A stretch of 64,000 nucleotides of DNA from NCBI GenBank assembly GCA_025677815.1, contig JAIXMP010000009.1, positions 62,001 through 126,000 of the forward strand, read 5' to 3'. A program made the position numbers and the translations under genes. Within the stretch, counting starts at the first letter, position 1; each line of letters begins with the position of its first letter. Shown here one piece after another: positions 38,122 through 50,539 of this stretch. Below the pieces are notes generated by a model that worked only from the letters and a program-made list of their open reading frames with translations, was not told the origin of the DNA and made no database searches. The DNA is from Phascolomyces articulosus (Eukaryota; Mucoromycota; Mucoromycetes; Mucorales; Lichtheimiaceae).

Positions 38122-39087
38122 TTATTTCACTTGAATCACAGGAGACAACCATTTTTCACGATCATTCTCATTATCATCATCACCAAGCCATTTCAAAGCA
38201 TCCAAACCAATTTGATACTTTCCAGGAAGAACAGGCAATGGCAATGGCATTCTAAGATTAAAGAAATAGGGATAATATTTACCATCCCAAGTACCTGCAT
38301 AACCGCTAGCGGTGGAAGTAGTTCGAGCCATATATTCCAAACTAACAAAGGCATCACCAATCCTTCTTCCACGTTCATTGTAAACGGGAGAAGCAATATG
38401 ACGTGTAGGGTTGGCAAGACGGATCATAAATGTAGGAGGAAGGCTATCATTTGATTTGCGGTCATAGACAAATGTATCATTGGTTCCCCAGATAGGATAA
38501 GAGCTCAAGGGATTCGTTGCATTGGTCAAATGGGGTGTACCATTAGAATAGATAGGAAGTTCACGTTGATCACCCACAACACCAGCGTAAGGAATGGTGA
38601 TATCCTTGGTTTGTTTTGTTTGACTCTTCAAAGTGATAAAACCACCATACATGATGTGAAGTTTAGGGTCTATGCTAGGTGGGATCACAGTTACAGTAAT
38701 GTCAACGGATTTGCCAGGGGAAAGTTTGATAGTCTTTTTAGAGAATCGTATCTTGGCCGCATCAGTACCAAATTCAGCAGGTTCATTGAATAAGTAGCTG
38801 GTTGTATCTTGATAAGGTTCAATAGAAACACTGACGTTGTTTACGAGTTGGTAGGAAACAATGGAATCGCCGTTGTTGGTAAGCTTTAAAGTATGGGTCT
38901 TTTCAATATTGATGGTATCGTTGAAACTATATTATTGTCATTGTTCTATATGTCAGTATATAATTTCTTGCTGTAGAAATATTTGTCTATTAATATACAA
39001 TTTACCTAATATGACCTGGACTAACGTGGGGTGCTTGAGTAAGCGCATCATAAACTGGAAGATAATAAAAAGGTAAATGAGTTAATA

Positions 39088-39122
<35 letters not shown>

Positions 39123-41462
39123 AACGGATGAGTGCCATACCTTGAACAAGACCAGCACCTTGACTGAAAGGCGTTTCGATCTTTGGATTCTTATTCGTAT
39201 GAGCCACTTGAGAAGCATAATTCTGGAGTTGTTCCAAAATGTAAGCAGGCTTGGAGATGTCATCCTTTCCAGCATCCTTAAATTGCTTCAAATACAAAGC
39301 AACAGAGCCAGCAACACCAGGAGCAGACATGGAGGTACCACTCATTGTACCCCAACTTCCCAATTGTTGAGGCAATGTAGATAGGACATAACCACCAATA
39401 CCAGCGATATTGGGTGCGAATCCCATTTCATAACTAGGACCGATACTCGAGAACACAGAAACAGTATTGCCTGTGGGTAATGTACGCACCTCTTCCTTAC
39501 CATTAAACGTTAATTGGATGTCACCTTGTTTGATTGCTTTTACAAGAGCCAGTCCGGTTTCATGCGACACACCCACCACAGGAATCTTGGCGTTAATCAC
39601 AGAAGGTGTAAGAGCAACTTCTCCTGCTGAGTCAAAGACAACCAAACCAATAGCACCTGCTTGAGCTAAATTGTTGGCCTTTTCATCAAACGGACATGTA
39701 CCCCGTTGCACCAAGGCCAAATTTCCTTTGACATCGGAAGGAATGGTGGAGGCAGTACAGGCATCTGAATCTCCTCCCACGCTTTTATCACCGGCAACGA
39801 GTTGACCACTTGGTATGTCATCCACTTTAGGTTCACTATCAGCATATACTAGCAAAATAAAAATGAAAAAGATAATTTCAATTTCAATGTTGTAGGATTA
39901 TTGAAATCATTGAAAAAAATTATAGGCTCAAAAAAATTCTTTTCTTATTACCATAGGTTTCTGATGAACCGCTCACACTAAAGATGGAAGCAATATACTT
40001 GTTATTATCAATGGAGGCGACAGAAAAGGCACCAGGGGTGATACCAGGACTACTTGTACTGAATGCACCCAATCTACCATCATTGCCAACAGAAATAATA
40101 ACTAGTAAAAATGACCATTCAAATGAGTTAGTCATCATAAGATTAGATCACATACTAATTTTTGCTGTAATTCTTTGCATAATATGTATAATTTATTACC
40201 TGGTACACCTTTGCTTATAACACGTTGAATAACAGATCCCAACGACGATTCTGGCCATCCATTGAAACCACCAATACTTATACTAATGATATCAACACCT
40301 GTATCATATGCATCAAGGACAGCATCCAAAATGACGGCATCACTTGTTGAACTACCACAACCGAAAACACGCCACATACCAAGAGTGGCATCAGGAGCGA
40401 CACCGGCAAAGTTCTAATAGTGTGATATTCAACATTGTTTTCATTATTAATCAGTTTAAATTCTCTCATTGTATATAAAGAAATATATCATGTCTACATT
40501 TAGAAGAAGAATGCTTACATCAGATTTACCAGCAATAATACCAGCAACATGAGTACCGTGACCTAAAAAATAAACAACAGTTATATATAAAAAAAATTGT
40601 TGTTATAGCATTGATGTTTGAACAAGCAATCAAAATAATTACCAACTGAACCAGTGCTAGCAGCACAGCTATCCATTGGATCATCATCTGGTTGAGGTAC
40701 CAAAGAAGTTGAACCGTAGTTATCGCCTACTAAATCCTTGCCGTAACGGACTTTATAGCCTTCACCAAAACCACCTCCCAAAGCTGGGTGAGTGTAATCA
40801 ATACCTAAAAAAAATTGACGTGTATAACCCCAATGGATATATTAATTTGTGTAATAATCATTGGAAGACGTCAAAAAAATAAAATAAAATAAAGAAGACA
40901 TACCACTATCGATAATGCCAACAGTGATTCCTTCGCCTGTATTCTTAAGCTCTTTATGAACACGGTCCACTTGGGTTTGGAGATGAGGCGATACGTCTCC
41001 AAAGTCAATATTATTTTCACTCAAGACTTTGACTTGTGTATTGGGCCCTTGGACTGGGACAATGGGATAAATATTCTTGACCAACCCAGATTCAGATATC
41101 GTCTTGAATATGTCATTCATTAATTTTTGTTGTTCTTCTTCATCAGAAGCAATGGATTGGAGACTAGGACCATCCTTTCCCTTGGATGAACCAATTTGGA
41201 TAGAAACACCTTTCATCAAATCATGGTTGAAAAGTCGACCAAAAGTTAAAGAGGTATCGGAAAACTTGTCTTGTAAAAGGTCGGCCAATTTCTTTTTATC
41301 AGTTTCAGCATTCGAACCACTGAATTCAATGATATAATTATTGTTGAGAGCGGATGAGGCACTGTGGGATGACACAGTGTGCTGTTGAGTGACAAAGGAT
41401 GCGTTGGAAAGGCCAATGAAGGAGGAGGCTGCCAATAATAAAATGGAATTGAACAACCGCAT
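38122..41462 (-). CDS. Secreted subtilisin-like serine protease with PA domain (subtilase 3)
   Basis: Eight exons on the minus strand: 41462-40904, 40804-40643, 40562-40519, 40413-40200, 40101-39952, 39848-39141, 39054-39006 and 38926-38122; 896 aa. Signal peptide MRLFNSILLLAASSFIGLSNA; propeptide IIEFSGSNAETDKKK. The catalytic blocks are VGIIDSGIDY, GHGTHVAGIIAG, ISVGNDG and GTMSGTSMSAPG. The PA domain is canonical (LVQRGTCPFDEKANNLAQAG). The C-terminal region is split by one extra intron (39005-38927) that is shared only with subtilase 4. Exons 7-8 and the two introns around them are nearly identical to those of subtilase 4, while exon 6 is much more different. Confidence 0.93.
39091..39119. 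repeat. (TA)n microsatellite in subtilase 3 intron 6
   Basis: Uninterrupted TA repeat; the same intron of subtilase 4 has a shorter version at about 44270-44296 with identical flanks. Confidence 0.9.
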
Positions 41463-43300
41463 TATTATTTATAAAGGAAATGAAAGGGAGGAAAAGCGTG
41501 ATACTTGTTTATGAATCGATTTGCTTATAATTCTAAATTGAAACGAATGGGAGTGGGATAAAGCAGAATCAAAAAAAAAAATATTAAGAAAAGGATAGTG
41601 AAGTTTATATAAAATTAAAAAAATGAGAGCGAGTAGTGAAAGAGAATGGAAAGGCGAAGAGTTGCTTCTTTAATTGAGATATAAATTTTCGGCTTATACA
41701 AAAAAAATTGCTGGGCGCAGTTCTTCTTTTGCGTAACAAAGTTCATTTTAACGTGGAAAATGTCGCGAAATGGTTTAGTTTAAGCTTAAAGTATATCTTT
41801 TCTCCAGGTACGACGATGATATTTTTTACAACTCCAGAAGAATACTATTTGGAGCATATTTCCATGTGGGCAGGTTATCTGGTATGGGTGGGTGTATTTT
41901 TATTAATAGAAGAAAAATATTCTACCAATGTTGTGGTGTTGTCACCATCATCCATGTTGATCCCATAGCTATAACCTTGATATAAATACAACTTTCATGC
42001 AGAATTCTGATTTAAAAAGAGACCTGGTAAGATGAAAGGTGCAACGAGCATATGGGTAACACTTGTATTAAAAAGGTGACTGTTTTTTACTTTTGTGCGT
42101 TGATGAGTATCTTCTTCTTCCTTTCTAGATTCTATTATGAGTTATTACCAAATGACGTTGGTACGTATTAAAAAACTTTGTAGTTTAATGCTCAATAACA
42201 ATTAGCTCTTTAGGCCGGCTTATTTTATACTATTAATTTTCTCCAAATTTTACATATCGTAAATTGATGAAATGTAATTCATACTTTACTTAGAGTGGGT
42301 CATTATTTAATAAGAGTAAAAAGTATAAATATATATATACTCTAGTAGTTAGGTAGTAGCCATAGGCAAAATATGATGTATCTATACAAATATAAACACA
42401 CAAAAAAACCACGCGTTGATGCTTATTTGATGAGATTTGCTGTTGCAAAAGAGCTTGCATGCGCCACTTAATGTGTCACAGAAAAAAAGCTATCAATTTA
42501 CGTACCCCTTGATATAAAAATAAGCTAATTCGGATTATGTGAACGATTCTACCATAGTCCTTCCCTACTAACCTAAACAAGACAAATCCTTCTGAGTCGT
42601 GCTATTACCTGGCTTTTTTTTTTTAATTTTACTCAACAATTTCTTATTCAATACATCGGCTTAAAATGTTGGATATCTTCGAAAGGATACCATTCCATCG
42701 TTTTGTTGTTCAATTGTACAAAAAGAAAATTGAATTTTGATTTATAAATTTTCTATCTTAATTATTAACATTAAATATTTGCCAAACAAAAAAAAAAAAA
42801 TACGTGGGGAAACGATGTTTATGACATCAAAGACGTAAAAAAAAGCATGAGTTTTCGGAGCCGCAAAGCCGGTTTGGAAATGTGTCACTTAAAAGATCTA
42901 TATCTTTGTTTTTTTGGGGTCAAATAAATCATTTAATGCATTATCGCGAAAACGAAAAATGAATTAGTTAACATAGTCAATCAATCAGACAGAATTGTAA
43001 TAGATTATATCTATAAATGATACATTATTTGATTTATTTACTAACAATAGGTATATAAATTTTTATGCATTACTCCATCGTTCGTTTATGGATATCATAC
43101 CTCATATATATTATAGATTAAACGACAATAAATGAGTGTATATTGTCATTTTTATTACATACAATATATAAAGATGAGCTGAATGATTGGTATTTATTTT
43201 TCATATAGTGATTACAGTTTTATAAAAGTGTGCAACAAATTTGAAGTGTGTGTATGTGATATTACAAAAAAATAAATGAAATTAAAAAAACAAAGCAAAA
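41463..43300. other. Spacer upstream of subtilase 3, duplicated upstream of subtilase 4
   Basis: Patches of this region recur in the same order at 46632-48030. They include GCGCAGTTCTT, TTTTGCGTAAC, ATGTCGCGAAAT, TATTTGGAGCA.TTTCCATGTGG, AATGTGTCAC and ACGTGGGGAAA. The unit duplicated was therefore gene plus upstream spacer, about 5.2 kb. The open frame 41708-41968 is interrupted by a stop in the second copy (TGG to TAG), which argues that it is not a gene. Confidence 0.5.
41727..41737. promoter_or_regulatory. Shared 11-bp element upstream of subtilase 3
   Basis: TTTTGCGTAAC, 265 bp from the start codon, preceded by GCGCAGTTCTT and followed after about 20 bp by TGTCGCGAAAT, the same order as upstream of subtilase 4. 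Confidence 0.5.
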
Positions 43301-46300
43301 CTATTTAACTTGAATAACAGGAGACAACCACTTTTCACGGTCATTATCATTATCTTTATCACCAAGCCATTTCAAAGCATCCAAACCAATTTGATACTTT
43401 CCAGGAAGGACAGGTAATGGCAATGGCATTCTAAGGTTAAAGAAGTAAGGGTAATATTTACCATCCCAAGTAGCAGTGTAACCAATACCAGCCGAAGGAG
43501 TACGAGCCATATATTCCAAATCAACAAAGGCATCACCAATCTTTCTTCCTCGTGAATTGTACACAGGAGAAGCGATTTGAGCGGTTGGGTTAGCAAGTGT
43601 GATGACAAATCGAGGCTGACCATTGTTGGCTCTGCGATCATAGACATAGGTATCGTTGGCTCCCCAGACAGGAATTTGACCACCTTGGCCTTCGCTTGAG
43701 TTAGTCAAAAGAGGTGTACCATTAGAATAGATAGGAAGTTCACGTTGATCACCCACAACACCAGCGTAAGGAATGGTGATATCCTTGGTTTGTTTTGTTT
43801 GACTCTTCAAAGTGATAAAACCACCATACATGATGTGAAGTTTAGGGTCTGTGCTAGGTGGGATCACAGTTACAGTAATGTCAACGGATTTGCCAGGGGA
43901 AAGTTTGATAGTCTTTTTAGAGAATCGCATCTTGGCACCATCCAAACCAAATTTGGCAGGTTCATTGAATAAGTAGCTGTTAGTGTCCTTGTAAGGTTCA
44001 ATAGAAACACTGACATTGTTCAAGAGCTGGTAAGAGACAATAGAATCGCCGTTGTTGGTAAGCTTTAAAGTATGAGTCTTTTCAATATTGATGGTATCGT
44101 TGAAACTATATTATTGTCATTGTTCTATATATCAGTATATAATTTCTTGCTGTAGAAATATTTGTCTATTAATATACAATTTACCTAATATGACCTGGAC
44201 TGACGTGGGGTGCTTGAGTAAGCGCATCATAAACTGGAAGATAATAAAAAGGTAAATGAGTTAATATGCATATATATATATATATATATATATATAAAGA
44301 ACGGATGAGTGCCATACCTTGAACAAGACCAGCACCTTGACTGAAAGGTGTTTCAATATTAGGATCGTCGTGAGAATGAACAGCTTGGTAAGCATAATTT
44401 TGGAATTGTTCCAAAATATAAGCGGGAGTAGAGAGTTCATCGTTTCCGGAAAATTGCTTCAAGTACAAAGCAACAGAAGCAGCCACACCAGGAGCAGCCA
44501 TCGAAGTACCACTCATCATGCCCCAGCTTCCCAATTGCTGAGGCAATGTAGAGGGAACATTACCACCGACACCAGCCAAGTTGGGTGTCAATCCCAATTC
44601 ATAATTGCCACCGATACTCGAGAACCAAGAAACAGTGTTACCTGTAGGTGCATCACGGATTTCTTCCTTACCATCAAAAGTCAATTGAACGTTTTGGCTG
44701 TTCTTGAGCATGGTCAACAAAGCTTCACCATCCTTGTCAGAAAGACTGATGAAAGGAATCTTGACGGTTTCGGTAGATGGGATAGCGTAATCATAATTGT
44801 AAAGAAGAGCACCTGCAGCACCTGCAGTACCGAGATTGATAGCTTGTTGACTCAAAGTACATTTGTTGCTTTGCTTGGCCAAGGCTAATTTACCCTTGAC
44901 GCTGCTAGGAATGGTAGAGACATCACAGGCATCTGCATCTCCACCCACGTTCTTATCACCAGCGACGAGTTGACCATTTTGCATATCACCGATCTTGGGA
45001 TTGCTATCGTAATAAGCTATTTTTGTATAAAGGGGAAAAATTGATATAGGTTAGGGTCATTTGAAAAAATAAACGCCTCAAATTTTCTATTTATTTTTAA
45101 TCTCGCTTACCAAAAGTTTCAGAAGAGCCCTTAACGCCAAAGACATTGTTAATTATTTTAGTATTATCAAAAGAGGCGATAGAAAGAGCACCTTGGGCAA
45201 CACTAGGAGTACCAGAGGTGAATGCGCCCAATTTGCCATCATTACCGGCAGAGACAACAACTAATAAAATGACAGACAGTCCAATGTGAATAATAGGATG
45301 AATACGAATTCAATTTTGTCTTTTTTTTTTGTCAAGATTCATTTGGATATATATATTTACCTGGGGTGCCCTTCTCAATCACACGCTCGACAACAGCAGC
45401 CATGGGAGATTCAGGCCATCCATTGAAACTTCCAAGACTCATACTAATGATATCGACACCAGAATCGAAAGCATCAAGAATAGCATCCAAAATAATATCG
45501 TTGCTGGTTAAACCGTAACAACTGAAAACACGCCACATACCAAGAGTGACATCAGGAGCGACACCAGTAAAGTTCTAATATCATATTTAAAAATTAGTTT
45601 TTATTTTATTCGTTATTCATTGTTGGATACTCTATTTTTTTATGTGATAGAATATTCTTTTCCCTAGAATACTTACAGCAGATTTACCAGCAATAATACC
45701 AGCAACGTGAGTACCATGACCTAAAAATAAAAAAATGATTGAGTTTATTGTAACGCCCTAATTTTCTTTAATAATAAAAAAAAAATATGCATCTGAAATA
45801 AAATAATTAATTTACCAACTGAACCAGTGCTTGCTGGACAACTATCCATCGGATCACTATCAGGTTCTGGGACAGTAGAATTATAGCCATAGTTATCACC
45901 AATATAATCTTTGCCTAAACGGACTTTATAGCCTTCACCAAAACCACCTCCCAAAGCTGGATGAGTGTAATCAATGCCTAAAATAAAAAAAGAGGATTGT
46001 GTAACCCGATGTGTTATTAATTTGTGTAATAATTAAGGGGCAGCAGCATATGAAAAAGTTGTTTCATCCTTAAAGACGTACCGGTATCAATAATACCAAC
46101 AGTGATTCCTTCACCGGTATTCTTAAGTTCTTTATGAACACGATCAACTTGAGTTTGGACATGGGGAGATATTTTACCAATATCAATTTCCTCATTTAAT
46201 ACTTGGACTTCCGTATTGGGACCTTCGACAGGAACTATAGGATAAATATTCTTGACCAAACCAGATTCAGAAACAGCCTTGAAGACTTCATTCATCAATT

Positions 46301-46631
46301 CCTCTTGCTCTTCTTCTGAAGCAGCAGATTGACTACTGGGACTATCCTCCTTGTCCTTTGAACCGATTTGAATTGTAACACCCTTCATCAAATCGTGATT
46401 GAAAAGCCGACCAAAGGTTAAAGTTGTATCAGAGAACTTGTCTTCTAAAAGACTGGTCAATTTCTTTTTATCTGCTTCAGCATTTGAACCACTAAATTCA
46501 ATAATAAAGTTGTTTTTAGGAAATGAGGCGTGCCGTGATGAAATTTGTCGTGGTTCAGTGACATAGGACGCACTGGACATCCCAATCAAGGAAGAAGCTG
46601 CCAATAACAAAATGGAATTGAGCAATCGCAT
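43301..46631 (-). CDS. Secreted subtilisin-like serine protease with a diverged PA domain (subtilase 4)
   Basis: Eight exons on the minus strand: 46631-46082, 45977-45816, 45720-45677, 45574-45361, 45260-45111, 45016-44318, 44233-44185 and 44105-43301; 890 aa. Signal peptide MRLLNSILLLAASSLIGMSSA. The catalytic blocks are VGIIDTGIDY, GHGTHVAG, VSAGNDG and GMMSGTSMAAPG. The propeptide and exons 2-5 are close to subtilase 3. The PA segment differs strongly: where the other three have QRG.C.F..KANNLA, this copy has AKQSNKCTLSQQAINLGTAG. The active site is intact, so it is probably a working protease with altered substrate access or localisation. Confidence 0.93.
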
Positions 46632-49600
46632 TATTTAAAAAGGAAAGACGTGAGACTGTTTGTATGTTTGTTTATGATGAATCGAGTTGCTAATTGTTTT
46701 TCGAACGAGACGTTGAAATGGAAACAAATGGAAGGAGTGGAAATAGAGCAAAAACGACAAACAAAATATTAAGGAAAGGGTAGGGACGAATAAGTTTATA
46801 AGAGAGAAAGGTAAAGAAATTAAACAACTGCAACTTTCATGATGATGATATATATATATATATATATTATCATTCATCATCATCGTGGTTAAACTTGTGT
46901 CAGGCGCAGTTCTTTTTCTTTTGCGTAACATTCAAATTAACGTGAAGCATGTCGCGAAATAGGTTAGTTTGGATTTTTTTTTCAATTGTCGTTCTTCGAT
47001 ATGCTGTAACAGTTTACAGGTACAATGGTGATACTTGCCTTTTTATATAACTCAAGAGAAAGCCTATTTGGAGCACTTTTCCATGTGGTCATACGTAATG
47101 AGCTGATCATCTTTTGTTTTTTAAAAGATATTTTCTAAATCATGCTAAGTTTGAATGATTTTTACCATGGATCAATGTTGATAAATACTATCTAGATATA
47201 AATATGCTTGTTTGATCGTTTTTATGCAACTTTTAGTGCATCATGGTTCAAAAAAAGGTGCGCAGATATATTGTTTCTGAAAACTCTAAATAGGAAGAGA
47301 GGTCCAACTAGCTAACGGTAACACCTGTACTAAAAAACCACATTATCCCTTCTATTTATAACACCTTGTTTAATAATAATATGGGTTGTAGGATGTAGTC
47401 TGGATTCTACGATGAGTAATTACTATATGATGTTGGTGTTGCTTTTTCTTTTTAAAACTGTATTATAGCATAATACTTAATAATAATCTTATTAATATTT
47501 CCACGTTTTAACACATTAAACTAAAGACACATCAATTCACACATTACCACCATTGATTATTTTAATAGAATTAGGGAAATAATAGTAGTGACATATGATG
47601 CTTATATACATTACATTATTTATTATTATTTGAAAATGTGTTGTATATAGGACCTGTTCAATGCGCTACTCAATGTGTCACGAAAAAAGAGATTGAGGTA
47701 AAAATGTGGAAAAACCTTGCAGATTCATTCTAACCTAAAGAAGATAGATTTTTCTGAGTACGTTCTGACTGCATGGCTTTTTTTTTTGATACAAAGGGCT
47801 TAAACAATTGTATGATATCTTTTCAATATATATTTATATATATCATGTCGCCTTTTGTTTTGTTTTGTGGATGTATGAAAACAAAAAATGAAGATCTAGT
47901 ATATTAAATTGATCTTCATATTTTGAGTTATAAAGTTTCTATTTTTAATTATGCAAAAACAACGTGGGGAAATGATTTTTAATGACTCTTGGAATTCTGT
48001 TCATCATCAAATTTTCACTCGGAGTCAAAAAGCTGACGATTTTTATTAACTTGTGCATTTGTTTGTGTAACTTATTTCTTAAATCGTCTCGGTAGGTGTG
48101 ACAATGCATTCGATGTGTTGAACCTTTTTTAAAAGCCTGCATTTTTGTTCCATCACAATGCCACTATATAAAGCAAACTAATATCTCTCATTCAGCCTAG
48201 GCTTATTGTTTATCACGTTTACAAGTGAAATATTAGGCTTATGCATCGATATTTCTCCTTTATTATATAAAGGTAGATGACATCAACATATTGCAAGTTA
48301 CTAAGCCAACGTATTCTATTGCTATTATCATCGAGATTGCATGTCTATTATCCAAATCAAAGGAGCTGGGTGTCCAACATTGCAGATCATTGGACGTTTA
48401 GTCTACTTTTTGGCCATAACCAACAAGGAATTATTCATGCTTTTCAACAGGGCAAAAAAGAAGCCAAGGTGGAAAAAATGAATTCAATTAAGTGGACCCT
48501 TTGAACCTAGCATCAACAATCGTCGTTCATGATAGTAAAAATGATACCGAAACAAATTTTTGGGAAAACTAGCAATAATCAAAGAATTAATTACAAAACA
48601 AATACGAGGCATGGTATGTTCATTTGAACAAAGTCCAAAAAGAACAGTAAAACATGCGAGAATTAATCCAACGGTTCTGCTATATCATTTAAACCAGAAG
48701 ATTTTTACTTCATGTATTTAGGAAATAGCTTCGCTTGACACGTGTTTTAGAATTCATAACACTATTAAGTTTATGGTAGATTAAGAAGAAACAATTGCAG
48801 CAATATATGTATCCTCAAATAATGTTATATTATTTTACTAGATTTAGTATTAAATGAGATAATGATATTGTACTTCGACAATGGTTCTTAAAGACATCAA
48901 TACTGAAATCAGAAACTGGACTAACGAATGACAACTTTACATCAAAGAAGGAAGTAGGGAGCAAGTACAAATTTTTATAAATCTGTAAGATTATGATACA
49001 TTGCTAGAAAAATCACTCTGGATTCAATTGGCAATATGAATACATTCAAGACATGGATATTTTACATCAGCAAAAACAAGTACAATCAAAATTCATTCAC
49101 AGTAGGATTTTTCAACCAGCTATTCTGGCAGTTTTTAGAAGGGAAGCTTTTGCCAAGTTACCGACAAGCTACCAAAGAATTGTCGAAAAATGGCCACATC
49201 AGGAGAAGTTAAACGATCATATTTATTTTATTTTGTATATATGCTGACACTTCTTTTGATTTTTTTTACTACCATCCGGATCTGACGAATGATTAAAATT
49301 CATCATCCCATCTAAACGTAAACCTAAATCTGCTAAAATGCTCAAGGACAAGTGCATTATTGAACATATTTTAAAAGTAATTACCGTGTCCGTGTGATTG
49401 GGTATACCAAATAAGGTATATCCAAGGTAAGATGACAAAATAATAAAAACAATAGGAAAGAAAACATGTCCATCTTGTTGGATGGAATAAAAAATAATAA
49501 AAGTTTTTCACTCATCATCAATCTTTGTCATTAACACACACGCACACACACACAACAAGTAAGAAGAATAATAAATATATACCGCCGCATAACTATACAA

Positions 49601-50539
49601 GTCCGGCTGTTTATGCTGTTACAAACTAAATTTCTTTCATAAAGCAAAAAAATGGCTATGCTTACTCACATCTATAAATTCTTTTTTACGCTTACACGAA
49701 AAAAACTTCTTACCAAAAGAATGACGTTATCAAATAGAAATGATATCACTGTAAGTTTTATTTCATCACAAAAAAAAACCTTCAACTACCTGAATCTCCT
49801 CACTCTATTCGTTCACAAGAAATAATCCAATGGATATATATAAGCAGACAGACGTACTTTTAAAATAAAATCTTCCTGTGACTTGGTACATCGCATAAAA
49901 ATACATCGTATATTAAAAGCAAATAACGGTGAATGATGAGGCGTTGTCTTTGAAAAAATCCAAGTAGCTAGAGTAACGCGATTTCAGAACCGACGCATCG
50001 TCAGTTGAAATTGGAAACATTCGCAATGTAGGCTATATTATAATAGAATAGACTTATAAACGCTATTCGGATAACTTTGCATTGAACATTATTCAAATTG
50101 GGTATTCCATCTTCTCTTGAAAATTGCTTTAGTTATTTTGTTTTGTCCTAATCGTATACTTATTGTTAAAAAGACACTTCATATAATTAATAAAGTTTTT
50201 ACTATAATATGAAAGAAATCATTAAACAACACTCATTGAAATGCAACAAGTGCTTCATGGTATATAAAAATATATTCTTAGTAAAAATAGGATCCTGGAT
50301 CATATCTCATTATACATAAATAGAAGAAAAATGATTGATACGATAAATTACAAGTATGTATGACAATAATCAATGACTTTATGAATAAATAATATATGAG
50401 GTTTATTATTCAAAAGTATATGGTGTTTGATGTGAATCAATCTATCAGAGATTTCACAATGAGGTAATCCTGTTTTATAAAATTGTTATAGAACGTACAT
50501 ATATACGGCCACCTTCGTTATGTTGATAATCTAAATCAT
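46632..50539. other. Spacer between subtilase 4 and the USP7-like gene; second copy of the duplicated upstream region and an unidentified relic
   Basis: 46632-48030 repeats patches of 41463-43300 (see that entry). At 48277-48504 (+) there is a protein-like frame (SWVSNIADHWTFSLLFGHNQ, GIIHAFQQGKK). Further coding-like fragments follow in shifted frames at about 48560-48720 (LAIIKELITKQIRGMVCSFE) and 49050-49240 (IFQPAILAVFRREAFAKLP). Together they look like a decayed gene on +, family not recognised. From 49250 to 50539 nothing is seen. Confidence 0.35.
46919..46929. promoter_or_regulatory. Shared 11-bp element upstream of subtilase 4
   Basis: TTTTGCGTAAC, 288 bp from the start codon, with the same neighbours (GCGCAGTTCTT before, ATGTCGCGAAAT after) as the copy at 41727. 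Confidence 0.5.

Noticed and set aside
38122..38926. Suspected frameshift near 38690 in subtilase 3, because a long frame seemed to begin there
   Set aside because: The frame continues upstream without a stop; only start-type codons are missing, and the sequence aligns with subtilase 4.
41708..41968. 86-codon open frame upstream of subtilase 3
   Set aside because: The duplicated copy upstream of subtilase 4 has a stop at the matching TGG codon, and conservation is patchy rather than codon-like.
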